Part shown: positions 10,799 through 20,935 of the stretch, piece after piece
Numbering within the stretch: the stretch's first letter is position 1
How the letters are laid out: each line of letters begins with the position of its first letter
NCBI GenBank assembly: GCA_001311565.1
Contig: BBBM01000015.1
Coordinates: forward strand, 1 to 60,858
DNA from: Desulfothermus okinawensis JCM 13304
Lineage (GTDB): Bacteria > Desulfobacterota > Desulfovibrionia > Desulfovibrionales > Desulfothermaceae
Reading direction: 5' to 3'
DNA length: 60,858 nt
Program-made: the position numbers and the translations under genes
Notes under the pieces: model-generated
Databases searched by the model: none
Told to the model about the DNA's origin: nothing
The model's input: only the letters and a program-made list of their open reading frames with translations

Positions 10799-12462
10799 AT
10801 GAATGCTACTTGTTTTCTTGAAACTATTTTAAGGGAAGCCATAAAGAGTTTTGGTTGGGATTTTCCTGAAAGGGTTCAGATTGAGCCTCCAAGGGAGAAG
10901 AAATTTGGGGATATTGCAACAAATATTGCCATGCTCTTAAGTAAAAAAACTCAAAGATTCCCCAAGAAATATTGCTCAAAAGATTAAGGATTATATATTA
11001 AGCAATGAGCAGGAATATATAGAAAAAAATAGATATTGCAGGTCCTGGTTTTTTTAAATTTCACCTTGTCCAATTCTTTCTGGCAAAAGGAAATTCTGGA
11101 TATCCTTGAATCAAAAGATGAATATGGCAAAAGTGATTTTGGCAGAGGAAAGCAGGTCCTAATTGAATATGTGTCAGCAAATCCAACAGGCCCCTTGCAC
11201 GTTGGCCACGGCAGGGGGGCGGCAGTTGGTGATAGTCTATCTCGCATATTAAAGTTTGCAGGCTATAATGTTGCCACAGAATATTATGTAAATGATGCAG
11301 GAAGGCAGATAAAGATTTTAGGCAAAAGTATATATACTAGATATAGACAACTTATGGGCTTTAATGATGGCCTTGAGGAGGATTCTTATAAGGGTGAATA
11401 TATTGTGGATGTTGCCAAAAGGGTAGTAGAAAAATATGGCAAAGGCCTGCTTGATTTACCTGAAGATAAGGCCATAGGGATTTGTTCAGATATAGGTAAG
11501 GACATAATTTTAAAGGAAATTCAGGAAGATCTAAAAAAAATTTAAAGTACATCATGATAGATGGTTTTCTGAAAGGTCTCTGGTTGAGAGTGGAGCAGTG
11601 GACAGGATGTTTTCATATTTAAAAGATAAGGGACTTATATATGAAAAAGATGGGGCACTCTGGTTTTTATCAACAAATTTGGAGACCATAAGGACAGGGT
11701 GTTGAAAAAAATCAAATGGGGATCTAACCTACTTTGCATCAGATATTGCATATCATAAAGACAAGATAGATAGGGGATTTGATCTCTTAATTGACATATG
11801 GGGAGCAGATCACCATGGGTACATCCCCAGGATGAAGGCGGCAATTGAGGCACTTGGTAAAAGTAGAGAAGATTTTCAGGTGATACTCATACAACTGGTC
11901 AATCTGGTACGTGGTGGAAAACAGGTCTCCATGTCAACAAGGGCAGGGGAGTTTGTAACCCTTTCCCAGGTAATAGAGGAAGTTGGTGTGGATGCCACCA
12001 GGTTTCAATTTTTGTCTAGAAAGAGCGATAGCCATCTTGATTTTGACCTGGAAGTGGCAAAACAAAAGACAATGGAAAATCCAGTTTATTATTGCCAATA
12101 TGCGCATGCAAGGATCTGTTCTGTCTTTGCAAAGGCAAGTGAACGGGATATATTCATGGAATCAGAACCAGGCCAGGTGATAAATAGACTAAATGAGCAG
12201 GAAGAGATTGAGATCCTAAAAAAACTAAATGAGTTTAAAGAGACTGTCTTGACGTGTGCAAGGTTGCTTTCACCTCATATACTTACCTTTTATGTAATAG
12301 AGTTATCAGGCCTTTTTCACAAATATTACAATAAATATCCAATACTTGGTGCAGAAGACAGAAAACTTACAGAAGCAAGGTTATATCTTCTCAAGGGTAT
12401 TGGTCAGGTCATTAAGACATCTCTTTTTTTTGCTTGGGGTTGATGCCCCTGAAAGGATGTAG
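10799..12462 (+). CDS. argS: Arginyl-tRNA synthetase
   Basis: Class I aminoacyl-tRNA synthetase charging tRNA-Arg, about 550 residues after repair. N-terminal Add1 domain PREKKFGDIATNIAM; the HIGH signature reads SANPTGPLHVGHGRGAAVG; catalytic-core motifs include WGADHHGYIPRMKAA and, in place of a canonical KMSKS, QVSMSTRAGEFVT, a form frequent in ArgS. The C-terminal anticodon-binding domain includes NPVYYCQYAHARICS. It ends LLGVDAPERM after repair of the T run at 12424. Frameshifts also near 10945, 11055, 11540 and 11705. ATG at 10799 follows AAGGGGA. Confidence 0.93.
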
Positions 12463-12465
12463 AAA

Positions 12466-13137
12466 TTGGCAAAAGCAAAGAACCAGAGTCGGGCTCAGAC
12501 TGGTACAAAAAAAGAAATCAACTAAAGGTGGTTTCCATGTAACCCTGAATATTAGAGGATGTATTTTTGCAGGGTTTGTTTTTTTTCTGGCTATAGTGTG
12601 GGCCTTTATTCTTGGGGTTATCGTGGGTAGAGGATATGGGCCCATTGATGTTATCACCCCTCTAAAGAAAAAGGTATTGTCCTCTCCTTTAAAAGCTACA
12701 CAAAGTAAAAATAATACCTCTAAAGAAAAGGTCCTCAGTCCAACTGAGCTAACTTTTTTTGAAAAAGGTCAGACAAAATAGTATAGATAAAGAAGTATCT
12801 TATGCACAAAGATATAACAAGAGCAAGTCTCAGTCTGTTAGGTTGAATAACAAAAGAGACAGTAATACCTATTACAAGTATGTAATACAAATAAGCTCAT
12901 TTAAGAAGAAAGAAGATGCCATGTCCCTGGCAGATAGATTAAACCACAAAAATATCCCGGCAAAAATTGAGGGTGTAAAAATAAATGACCAGAACTTTTA
13001 CAGGGTGTTAGTTGTGCTAAAGGGCGGGATCCATGATATAAAAACAAAGATGGAATTAATTGAAAAAAATGGGTTTTAAAAAAATACATTATCAGGGAAA
13101 AAAACAGATTTTAGCTATTTTTGGTATAGTGGTATAG
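12466..13137 (+). CDS. SPOR-domain inner-membrane protein
   Basis: SPOR domains bind denuded septal peptidoglycan, so a cell-envelope or division role is likely. About 220 residues after repair. A short basic N-terminus precedes one membrane helix (FAGFVFFLAIVWAFILG, roughly residues 33-55), a hydrophilic linker rich in Lys/Ser, and a C-terminal SPOR domain: KYVIQISSFKKKEDAMSLAD, then FYRVLVVLKGG. The proposed start is TTG at 12466 with AAGGATG upstream; an internal ATG is possible. The end depends on repair of A runs at about 13070-13086: unrepaired, it stops at 13079; repaired, it runs into a repeat and stops at TAG 13135-13137. Confidence 0.72.
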
Positions 13138-13228
13138 TGGTAAGGTGAAGGGTACTAAAACGTTGAACATTGAACCTTGAACGTTGAACTTTATACACAG
13201 ACACATACACATACACAGACACAGACAA
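13138..13228 (+). repeat. Seven-base-period intergenic repeat, modules B-C-D
   Basis: Behind the SPOR gene lie GGTGAAGGGTACTAAAACG, then TTGAACATTGAACCTTGAAC (module C) and CACAGACACATACACATACA (module D). It ends next to the AAGGAGG of the decarboxylase gene. Same order as the copy at 5235-5400. Confidence 0.8.
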
Positions 13229-13239
13229 GGAGGCAAAAG

Positions 13240-13785
13240 ATGACATTTGTTCCCAAAAAGGCCTTTTTACAAAGGGGATTGGTATACATAAAAATAAGCT
13301 TCAGTCCTTTGAGCTGGCCCTTCGGGATGCTGGAATAGAAAAGCAAAATCTTGTGTATGTTTCAAGTATTTTCCCTCCAAAATGTCAGGTGATTCCCATT
13401 GAAGAGGGAATAAAGGAATTAAAACCAGGGCAAATAACATATTGTGTTATGGCAAAAAAATGCCACCAATGAGAAGGGACGATTGGTTGGGGCTGCAGTG
13501 GGAATTGCTTTTCCCGCAGATGAGTCCCATTATGGATATATTGCAGAACATCACGCTTTTGGAGCAGATGAAAAAGAAATAGGAGATTTTGCTGAAGATT
13601 TGGCATCTACAATGCTTGCAACTACCCTGGGGATAGATTTTGATCCTGAAAAGGATTATGATGAGCGAAGGGAAATTTACCTTATGAGTGGAAAGATAAT
13701 AGACTCCATGTCTGCCCCATGTGTTACAAGGGGAGTTGGTGGTATGTGGACAACTACCATATCAGCGGTGGTGTTTTTACCATGA
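13240..13785 (+). CDS. pdaD: Pyruvoyl-dependent arginine decarboxylase
   Basis: Decarboxylates arginine to agmatine; the proenzyme cleaves itself before a serine, which becomes the pyruvoyl cofactor. About 180 residues after repair. The cleavage site is in [11 protein letters not shown] (second Ser of the S-S pair by homology); other family features are [34 protein letters not shown] and [15 protein letters not shown]. Frameshifts lie near 13262 (short run) and 13453 (A run). ATG at 13240 follows AAGGAGG. Agmatinase and a deoxyhypusine-synthase-like gene follow, forming a polyamine module. Archaea and some Desulfobacterota and Chlamydiae use this enzyme instead of SpeA. Confidence 0.9.
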
Positions 13786-13838
13786 ACTTTGTGGAAGACA
13801 TTGAACTTTGAATATTGAATTTTCATTAGGTGAAATAT

Positions 13839-14715
13839 ATGTACTCAAAATATGCAGATAATGAGGGTCTGGGCAAAGAAATAGTGGTATTACCAGTTCC
13901 CTATGAAGGTGCTGTTTCCTATGGAACAGGGACAAAAGAGGGTCCCAGGGCAATACTTAGGGCATCATTGGAGGTTGAGACCTGGGATGAGCAGTTAAAT
14001 ACAGACCTGTTAGATGTTGTTAGATTTAAAACACTGGACTATTTTGAACCCCCAGTTGAAGGTCCAGCGTACGTTTTTGAGTCTCTTTTTAATTATTTAA
14101 ACACCAATTTAGATCCTGAAAAAGATTTTCTGCTTACATTGGGGGGAGACCATTCTGTTGCCCTGGCGCCAATTAAATTTTACAAACAGGTGTATAAGGA
14201 CGTAATTGTAATACAAATTGATGCCCATACTGATTTAAGGGATGAATTTCAGGGAAGTAAGTACTCCCATGGATGTGTAATGGCAAGGGTAAGGGAGCTG
14301 GATATACCCCTAATTCAAATTGGCATAAGGAGTTTGTGCAGGGAAGAATCAAAGAAGTTAAAAAAATGATCCTCACATAACAACCTTTTATTCATGGGAT
14401 CTTTTAAAACTCTCACCTGAAGATGTGGCAACAAGGGTAAAGGAAATTGTTAATAATAGACCAATATATCTAACCTTTGATGTAGATGGAGTAGATCCAT
14501 CTGTGGTACCTGGAACAGGCACCCCTGAGCCTGGAGGTATTCCATTTTCCTGGCTTTATGATTTCTGGATATATTTATGTAATCAGGATATAGAGTTAGT
14601 TGGAATGGATGTGTGTGAACTGGCACCTATTCCCAATCAGGTGGTGTCTGAATCCACTGTGGTAAAGCTTATAAATCGGATATTGTGTGCCTACTTTATA
14701 GTGAACAGTGATTAG
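13839..14715 (+). CDS. speB: Agmatinase
   Basis: Hydrolyses agmatine to putrescine and urea with a binuclear manganese centre; ureohydrolase family, about 290 residues. Metal ligands are visible in LTLGGDHSVALAP, VIQIDAHTDLRDE and LTFDVDGVDPSVVPGTGTP; SHGCVMARV and GMDVCELAP also fit. The ATG at 13839 has AGGTGA eight bases upstream; an in-frame GTG at 13830 has no such site. One frameshift at an A run near 14361. The last codons (FIVNSD and stop) are written in repeat module A, so the repeat supplies the stop. Acts directly after the arginine decarboxylase upstream. Confidence 0.92.
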
Positions 14716-14790
14716 TGAATAGTGAAAGGTAGAAGGATGTATGTGAAAGTTACAGATCACAGACACAGACCACATACACAGATACATCAA
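14701..14790 (+). repeat. Seven-base-period intergenic repeat, modules A-B-D
   Basis: Starts within the last codons of agmatinase (GTGAACAGTGATTAGTGAAT), continues AGGTAGAAGGATG (module B), a GTGAAAGTTACAG linker and CACAGACACAGACCACATAC (module D). Module C is missing here. The next 100 bases to the following gene hold nothing I recognise. Confidence 0.8.
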
Positions 14791-14897
14791 AGCTTGAGAC
14801 TTCGGAGTTAATGGAATAAGCAGATAATAAATAATAGAAGATAAGATAATACCATCAGCATGTAACTAATTTTTTAATGGATAGAGGTAGTTAAGAG

Positions 14898-16000
14898 ATG
14901 AAAAAACAATTTGTGAGAGCCATAGAGAGTTATTTAGATCCAGAAGAGGCAGGACTAACCCCTCTTAAGCCCTTTGATCCAGACGAGATAGATGATTTTG
15001 ATGAACTTTTAGATGCAATGTCTAAGACTGCATTTGGTGGAAGACAACTTGGAGAGGCGCTGGATGTTTTATACACAATGGTTACTGATCCAGAGTGCCA
15101 TGTGGTTGCCACCTTTTCAGGAGCAATGACCGTTGCCAAGATGGGTAAACTCATATGCAAGATGATTGATGAAGGTTGGGTTCAATCTATTATTTCCACT
15201 GGTGCCCTCATGGCTCATGGATTTATTGAAGCAATTGGGATGAAACACTATAAATATTATTTTGGGGAAATGGATGATAAAGAGCTCTGTAAGGCAGGTC
15301 TAAACAGGTTTATGATACCCTGGAGCCTGAAAAAAAATTTTATCCATTCAGAAACTGTTGTAAGGGAGGTGTTTAAGAGATTAAAAGAAAAAAAAATACT
15401 TATCTTCTTATATAATTTGCAGAGAACTTGGCAGATATTTACATGAAAATTATAAAGACAGTGGAATTTTAAAAAGTGCCTATGAAAAGGACGTACCCGT
15501 CTATATCCCTGCGTTTACAGATTCAGAGCTTGCACTCAGCATTGCCTGCAATTTTTTTGGCAGAGGATCCTTCCTTGTCCCATGATTTTGATCCAGAAAA
15601 ATTGCCCTTTGTATTTAATCCCTATATTGATTTATTTCACTATACCAACCGTATATCCAATGCAAAAAAGATAGGTATATTTACCATTGGTGGGGGTGTT
15701 CCCAGGAACTGGGCACAGCAGGTGGGGCCATTTTTAGAGATGAGCCTTCAACAATTTCCCAATTTAAAGTGGGAGGTTAAAAGATTTCAATATGGAGTCA
15801 GGATCTGCCCTGAGCCTGTTCATTGGGGAGGTCTTTCTGGATGTACTTATGAGGAGGGAATCTCCTGGGGGAAGTTTGTTCCAAAAGATGAAGGTGGAAA
15901 ATTCGCAGAGGTTTTATGCGACGCAACAATCGCCTGGCCCATTTTGATATTGGGGCTTGATAGGAGATTGAAAAATAGGGCAAAGACAAGAACAAACTAA
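14898..16000 (+). CDS. Deoxyhypusine-synthase-like enzyme (probable homospermidine synthase type)
   Basis: NAD-dependent aminobutyl transferase of the DHS fold, about 365 residues after repair. Bacteria lack the eIF5A substrate, and characterised bacterial DHS-like enzymes make homospermidine from polyamines. Motifs: VATFSGAMTVAKMGK, SIISTGALMAHG, the nucleotide-binding FTIGGGVPRNWAQQVGP and ISWGKFVPKDEGGKFAEV; the lysine in SWGK aligns with the catalytic lysine of human DHS. It follows the decarboxylase and agmatinase genes that would supply putrescine, supporting a long-chain or homo-polyamine product. Frameshifts near 15338, 15392 and 15555. The exact C-terminus is uncertain because of a probable break near 15955. 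Confidence 0.85.
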
Positions 16001-16067
16001 ATGTTGACTGGTATCCCGCTGCTCTCCATAGAGACAAGTGATCCATGATGTTAAAGAGGGAGGAAAA

Positions 16068-16251
16068 ATGAAAGTATACTATGATGATGAAGTAGACGCC
16101 TTGTATCTAAAGTTGAGTGAGGAAACTCCAGCAGGGGTTATAGAAATTTCCAAAGGGGTGAATTTAGACATAACTTCCGAGGACAAGATAGTAGGTATTG
16201 AAATTCTTAATGCCTCCAAAAAAAATTGATCTAAAGACGACGCTTTTTTGA
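16068..16251 (+). CDS. DUF2283 small protein
   Basis: About 60 residues: MKVYYDDEVDALYLKLSEE, then GVIEISKGVNLDITSED and IVGIEILNASKKI. This is the full DUF2283 pattern (Y-D-x-E-x-D-x-L-Y-I...G-I-E-I-L), a family of unknown function often near toxin-antitoxin-like genes but also alone. ATG at 16068 follows GGGAGG. One A too many at 16218-16225; after repair the frame ends LKTTLF with its TGA inside a TTGAACG repeat unit. No partner toxin is visible; queF follows. Confidence 0.8.
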
Positions 16252-16280
16252 ACGTTGAACAATAAAAAAAAGGGGGAAAG

Positions 16281-16692
16281 ATGCCCAAGGCAGAAGGACT
16301 TAAGCTTCCATTTAAGGGACATGAACATATCAGGGCTGATTTTTTAGAGACCTTTGATTTTGATGGAAAAGATGAGTATATAAAAACAGAAACAAAAGAA
16401 TTTGTGGCAGTGTGTCCATTTAGTGGGCTTCCTGATGTGGCAAGGGTGATAATTGAGTATTATCCAGATGGAGGTAAATGTGTTGAGCTTAAATCCTTAA
16501 AATACTACATGGTTAGTTTTAAGGAAGTTGGGATATATCAGGAAGAGGCAACAAAGAGGATATACGAGGATTTAAAAAAAGGTCCTGGATACAGAGCGAT
16601 TAAAAGTTACAACCATATACAACATAAGAGGAGGTTTTAAAACCACCGCAGTTTATGGGTCTCTGGAGAAAGGAAAATATCCCCATGAATAA
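16281..16692 (+). CDS. queF: NADPH-dependent preQ0 reductase
   Basis: Reduces 7-cyano-7-deazaguanine (preQ0) to preQ1 in queuosine synthesis. About 136 residues after repair, matching the short type I (YkvM-like) QueF. The nucleophilic cysteine is in [14 protein letters not shown] and the substrate/cofactor region is [19 protein letters not shown]. After repair of the A run at about 16575 the C-terminus reads [19 protein letters not shown], then KYPHE. ATG at 16281 follows GGGGGAAAG. Its stop overlaps the next gene's ATG. No other queuosine gene is in the window. Confidence 0.92.
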
Positions 16693-17783
16693 CTGGACAT
16701 CTCTGGGTTATCTAAATACCACATCAATGGGAATACTGCCCCATCTGGACGTAACCAGGGCAATTAAGCTTGCTTTGAGTCTGGACATCCCATTCTGGCC
16801 ACAGCTTCCCCTGAAAGATTTTAAAGAGGATATGTGGGTTCAGTTTTCCCATGGCTTTCCAGGGATTATAGTTGATTTTGAAAATAAGAAGGTGCGTTTT
16901 AACAGGGCAAAATTTTATGAAGATCTGGGTGATTACTCCCTAAAAATGGAAGAAGAGTCTTTTTTTTGAGATTAAAAAAAGAACACAGTCTTACCTTTTA
17001 TAGATTTTTAAACACAGATTTATCTGAATATCCCGCAATTAGAGGACAGGTTACAGGACCAATCAACCTTGGTTTCAGGATATTGGATGAAGAAAACAAG
17101 CCAATAATTTATCATGACGATGTAAGAGAGCTTTTATTTCACTATGTGAAAAATAAGATATTGTGGCAGGATAGAGTGTTGAAGAAAAAGAATAAAAACG
17201 CATTCATATGGATTGATGAGCCAGCAATAGCCTGGACCTTTTCCTCCTTTTCTGGTTATACGGATATTCAGGCGAAAAAAAGAATTGACAGATCTGTTTT
17301 CCCAATTTCCCAGGCCAAGGGGACTTCATCTCTGTATAAATGTGGATATGGATTTTTTTGACGGCCTTTGATATTGATGTGCTTTCAATTGAAGTTTATC
17401 AGATGGAGATATTGACAAAGTCTGCAGCATCTAGCCTTGGAAAATTTGTAAAACAGGGAAAAACAATATCATGGGGCCTTGTTCCAACTGTCTCTGTATT
17501 TCTGGATGGTCAGTCTCCAGATACCCTGGCAGATAAACTTATGGGTTATATGAAACAGGTTGAGTTTTATGGAGGGGTTTCTTTGATAGATGTTGCTAAA
17601 AGATCCCTTATTGCCCCTGCCAGGTGCTGTTTAAAGAATGCTGATTTAACAGATCTTAAAAAAAATCCCTACCACAAAGCAGAGGAAATTGAGCAGGGTA
17701 TAGAAGAAGAACTCATGGAAAGGGCAATTTACTACACCATAGAAGTATCCAGGATATTAAGGAAAAGGTTTGGATTTTTGTGA
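16685..17783 (+). CDS. Core-MetE-like methionine synthase / UROD-fold methyltransferase
   Basis: About 365 residues, equal to the C-terminal catalytic barrel of cobalamin-independent methionine synthase without its N-terminal half. Probable zinc ligands match MetE: H-x-C in [11 protein letters not shown], a Glu about 20 residues later (SIEVYQ), and a Cys in [10 protein letters not shown]. Other features: [26 protein letters not shown] and [10 protein letters not shown]. Such core-MetE proteins occur in anaerobes and archaea, where they are thought to take methyl groups from corrinoid proteins. The ATG overlaps queF's stop. Frameshifts near 16962, 17275 and 17353. Substrate is inferred only. 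Confidence 0.75.
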
Positions 17784-18941
17784 TGATTGAAGTGATTGTG
17801 GAAAGACTCATATGGAGGGGAAGGGGGCTTGGGCGATTAAGTTCTGGTAAAAAGGTAATAATACTCCCACCTGTGCTACAAGAAGAGAGGGTTTTGGGTA
17901 AGGTAGTGAAGGAGAAAAAAAGATTATGTGGAAATAGAGCCCGTTAAAATACTTAGTCCATCTAAATACAGGGTTCCCCATCCATGCGAAGTTTCCCACC
18001 TATGTGGTGGTTGTAGATTTGGGGTAATTGAAGATGGATTTGAGTTGGAGCTTAAAAAGGAAATATTTATAAAGGAATTTCAAAGATCCTTGAGGACTAG
18101 CAGGGATCTTTTTAAAGAAAAAGAGATTATAGTATTCCCATCACCAAAGAAATGGGGATACAGGTGGAGGGGACAGGTTTTTGTGGCAGATAAAAAGGCC
18201 CATTTTAAGAAACTCAAGACAAATGAGTTAGTGCCCATAAGGGGGTGTCTTCTTTTTTTCCAATCCCCTAAATGAGAGGTTAAGGGAAAAATTTTTTTGT
18301 GCGAGATAAAAAGGTAATAATAAGTGGCAGTCCCTTAACCAGGGATGTATTTACAGAATTTGATAATGGACCACTTATCCTTCCCTATTATGATTACCAT
18401 ATAAATTTACAGGTTCATCCATCTGTTTTTTTTCAAGCCAACTGGGATTTAAACCAGAGCTTGGTCGATTTTGTAATACATGCTGCAAATGAATTTGACA
18501 ATATTGCAGATCTCTATGCTGGATGTGGAAACTTTTCTGTGCCCCTAACTAAACTCAAGAAAAATGTGGTTGCAGTTGAAAATAATCCTCTGGCAGTAAA
18601 TGTTCTGGGTGAATTCAAAAGATCCAGTGGTGCAGAGCTGGTTGTAAAAAAAATGGACTTAGGGAAAAAAATCACCTTATGAACTCATTAAAAAAACATG
18701 GGGTGGAGTGCGTAATTTTAGATCCTCCACGTTCTGGTGGATCAAAATTTGTGCATGAACTCATTAACTACACGAATTTAAAAAGGATAATCTGGGTCTC
18801 CTGTGATATAGTAAATACAGCAAGGGATATAAGACCTGTGTTAAAAAAATGGTTTTAGAATAAAAAAAAATGGCGCTTTTTGATATGTTTCCAAAGACAT
18901 ATCATATGGAAGCAACATTAATTTTAGATAGGGACCAATAG
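17783..18941 (+). CDS. TrmA/RlmD-family RNA (uracil-5-)-methyltransferase
   Basis: SAM-dependent 5-methyluridine-type RNA methyltransferase, about 385 residues after repair. The N-terminus ([19 protein letters not shown]) resembles a TRAM domain; a cysteine cluster follows in HPCEVSHLCGGCRFG (Fe-S site); then FQANWDLNQSLVDFV, SAM motif NIADLYAGCGNFSVPL, and VILDPPRSGGSKFV before IIWVSCD. In the canonical family the last motif reads Y-V-S-C, with the catalytic cysteine. The start overlaps the previous stop by one base. Breaks lie near 17915, 18255, 18298, 18645, 18670, 18690 and 18845. Whether the target is tRNA or 23S rRNA cannot be told from sequence. Confidence 0.85.
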
Positions 18942-18951
18942 GAGCTAGAAA

Positions 18952-19491
18952 ATGATAGAAAATATTGCAGATGAGATAAAGTCCAGTAAACTCTCTATGG
19001 CAATAGGTGAGGATTTTTTTGACGTGGTTGTGGTTTAAGAGTGAAAAAAATAATGGTGCATTTGAGACCAGGGATGGGAGATATTTAGTTTGACAATGGG
19101 AGATAAGATCGTTGTACATGGAGGAGATGGGGAATTTAAAGAAAGTGCAATGTCTTCTGGTAAAAATTCCATGTTCAAAGAGGTAAGGGAGGGACTCAAA
19201 AATGGCAAAAAGGTATGTTCTGCAAAGATTATAATTGAATACAATGGAGAGGAATGGAGCTTTTTTATAAAGAGCGAAGATTTTTCCCTCTCTTCTTTTA
19301 AGACCCCCAAGGTCGCCAAAAAGATACAGGATGATGAAGACCCCGATGGGGTGTTTTTTGAAAAGGTCTATTTAGTTGAAAAGGCCCTGGATATATTTGA
19401 TAATGTATTTATGGAATTTCTAAAACTAAAATTTGATCCTTCGTGGGAAGAAGAATTAGAGGAGATGCGCTCTTGGATAAAAGAGGGATAA
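18952..19491 (+). CDS. RdgC-like protein of reduced length
   Basis: About 180 residues after repair. The N-terminal piece reads IADEIKSSKLSMAIGEDFLTWLWFKSE after repair of the T run at about 19016; G-x-x-F-L-T-W-L-W-x-x-S-E is a phrase I associate with RdgC, a ring-shaped DNA-binding protein that modulates RecA. It continues GDKIVVHGGDGEFKESAMS and ends in an acidic tail, FDPSWEEELEEMRSWI. RdgC is normally about 300 residues, so this is at most a partial relative. A further break near 19089 needs one added base. GGAG precedes ATG 18952. Treat the family call as tentative. Confidence 0.45.
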
Positions 19492-19496
19492 ATAAT

Positions 19497-20101
19497 TTGC
19501 AATGCAAAAGGTGTGGAACATGTTGTAGAAAAAAAATCCCCTACTATCCATATTCAGGATATAGAGTATATAGACTCTGGCAGGATTTCCCCTGTAAATT
19601 TAATTACCTTTAGAAAAGGAGAGGTTGCTTATGACAATGTAGCTGGAAGGCTCATATATCTTGAGGAGGAAATAGTTAAAATAAAGGCAAAAGACGGTAC
19701 TTCAGAATGCATTTATTTTGATGGTGAAAATAACCTGTGCACAATATATGAATTCAGGCCAATGGAATGTAGGATATTAAAGTGCTGGGATACAGATGAT
19801 ATTTTAAATTTTTATTGTAAGGATAGGATAAATAGATTCCACATAGTGCCAGAACAATCAGCAATGGGTAAGATAATAAAAGAACATGATAGAATAACCA
19901 ATTTAAAAAAAATTTTTCAGGATCTATTTCTCATATAAAAACAGCAAAGATAAACATAAAAAAAGAAGAATTGAATAAAATACTTTCATATGATATGAAG
20001 GTTAGAAGATATATAACAGAAAAAAAACAGGTGCTAACAGGGAGCTTGATTTTCTATTTGGAAGAGAACTTTTAAAAATTGTAGAAAATATGATAGTTTA
20101 A
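19497..20101 (+). CDS. YkgJ-family cysteine-cluster protein
   Basis: Small putative Zn/Fe-binding protein of unknown function. It starts at TTG 19497 with GAGGGA upstream, giving MQCKRCGTCCRK (the C-x-x-C-G-x-C-C signature), then YFDGENNLCTIYEFRPMECR and ILKCWDTDDI, the remaining family cysteines. With an uncorrected A run at 19906-19913 the frame stops at 19938; taking two A's out opens about 50 more residues (SISHIKTAKINIKKEELN, ending FGRELLKIVENMIV) to TAA at 20101. The longer form is my preferred reading. Confidence 0.72.
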
Positions 20102-20149
20102 TATATTTTTATTTGCCTATTCCTTTAGCTCCGATTATTGATTGGGTTA

Positions 20150-20290
20150 TGAGTTAAGTGATAGTGAATAGTGATTAGTCTTTAGTTATTAGTCGTTAGT
20201 TGTTAGCAAAAGGATGAAGGTAGAAGGGTCCCTTCATCCTTGGACTACATACACATACACAGATCACATACACACTTTGGAGTTAGTGGA
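20150..20290 (+). repeat. Seven-base-period intergenic repeat with hairpin
   Basis: Module A (GTGATAGTGAATAGTGATTA), then TTAGTTATTAGTCGTTAG, module B (AAAGGATGAAGGTAGAAGGG), and module D (CACATACACAGATCACATAC). Within it, AAGGATGAAGG at 20210-20220 and CCTTCATCCTT at 20231-20241 form a perfect 11 bp stem with a 10-base loop. No T run follows, so it is not a standard terminator. Confidence 0.8.
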
Positions 20291-20368
20291 ATCAGCAGAT
20301 TTGACAAAAATGAGGATTTTTGAGATTCAATTTTTAAAATAAATTTTTTAGTTTGAGAGGAATAGCAC

Positions 20369-20929
20369 ATGAACAAATTGGATATTATTTTTATAATAAT
20401 ACTCTCCTATACATTAATCAGGGGTTTTATCAGGGGAATAGTTAAAGAAATAATAGGGATTGTGGGGGTAATTGGCTCTTTTTTAATAGCGATAAATTTT
20501 TACACCAGGTTGACTGATTACATTACTAAAATAGTCTCAGACCCTCAAGTTGCAAATATTATTGCATTTGCATCCTTATTCATTGGGTCTATTTTGATTC
20601 TATATCTCCTTGGCGCCATGATAAGGGAACTTTTAAAGACCTTATCCCTTGGGTGGCTGGACAGATTAGGTGGAGGTGTTTTTGGATTTGTTAAAGGGAC
20701 CTTGGTGTGTAGTCTTATAATCCTCATGCTTACCCTTACTCTGAGCCCCAAAAATTCATTGATCACCACTTCACGGCTCTCTCCATATATATCCATGGTA
20801 ACTGAAAAGATAATCTACATAATCCCTGATGATGTAAAAAGAAAGTTCATGTCCAAGACAGAGGAGATGGAAAAGGTGTGGAAGGGGTCTGTATGGTATA
20901 AATTAAGACACCCTGAGCTTAATAAATAA
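20369..20929 (+). CDS. CvpA family membrane protein
   Basis: Four-helix inner-membrane protein, 186 residues and free of frameshifts. It begins MNKLDIIFIIILSYTLIRGF with the family's R-G-x-x-R-G in IRGFIRGIVKE, and has LDRLGGGVFGFVKGTLVC near residue 90-110. CvpA is needed for colicin V production in E. coli and affects envelope integrity; the biochemical role is unknown. A 3' extension of about 45 residues is basic. The gene converges on the FadR-type regulator, ending 6 bases from it. Confidence 0.88.
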   Translation: MNKLDIIFIIILSYTLIRGFIRGIVKEIIGIVGVIGSFLIAINFYTRLTDYITKIVSDPQVANIIAFASLFIGSILILYLLGAMIRELLKTLSLGWLDRLGGGVFGFVKGTLVCSLIILMLTLTLSPKNSLITTSRLSPYISMVTEKIIYIIPDDVKRKFMSKTEEMEKVWKGSVWYKLRHPELNK

Positions 20930-20935
20930 TAGTAC

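Noticed and set aside
13138-14790. Possible CRISPR array
   Set aside because: Repeats are 7-base degenerate units without unique spacers of constant length, and there are no cas genes.
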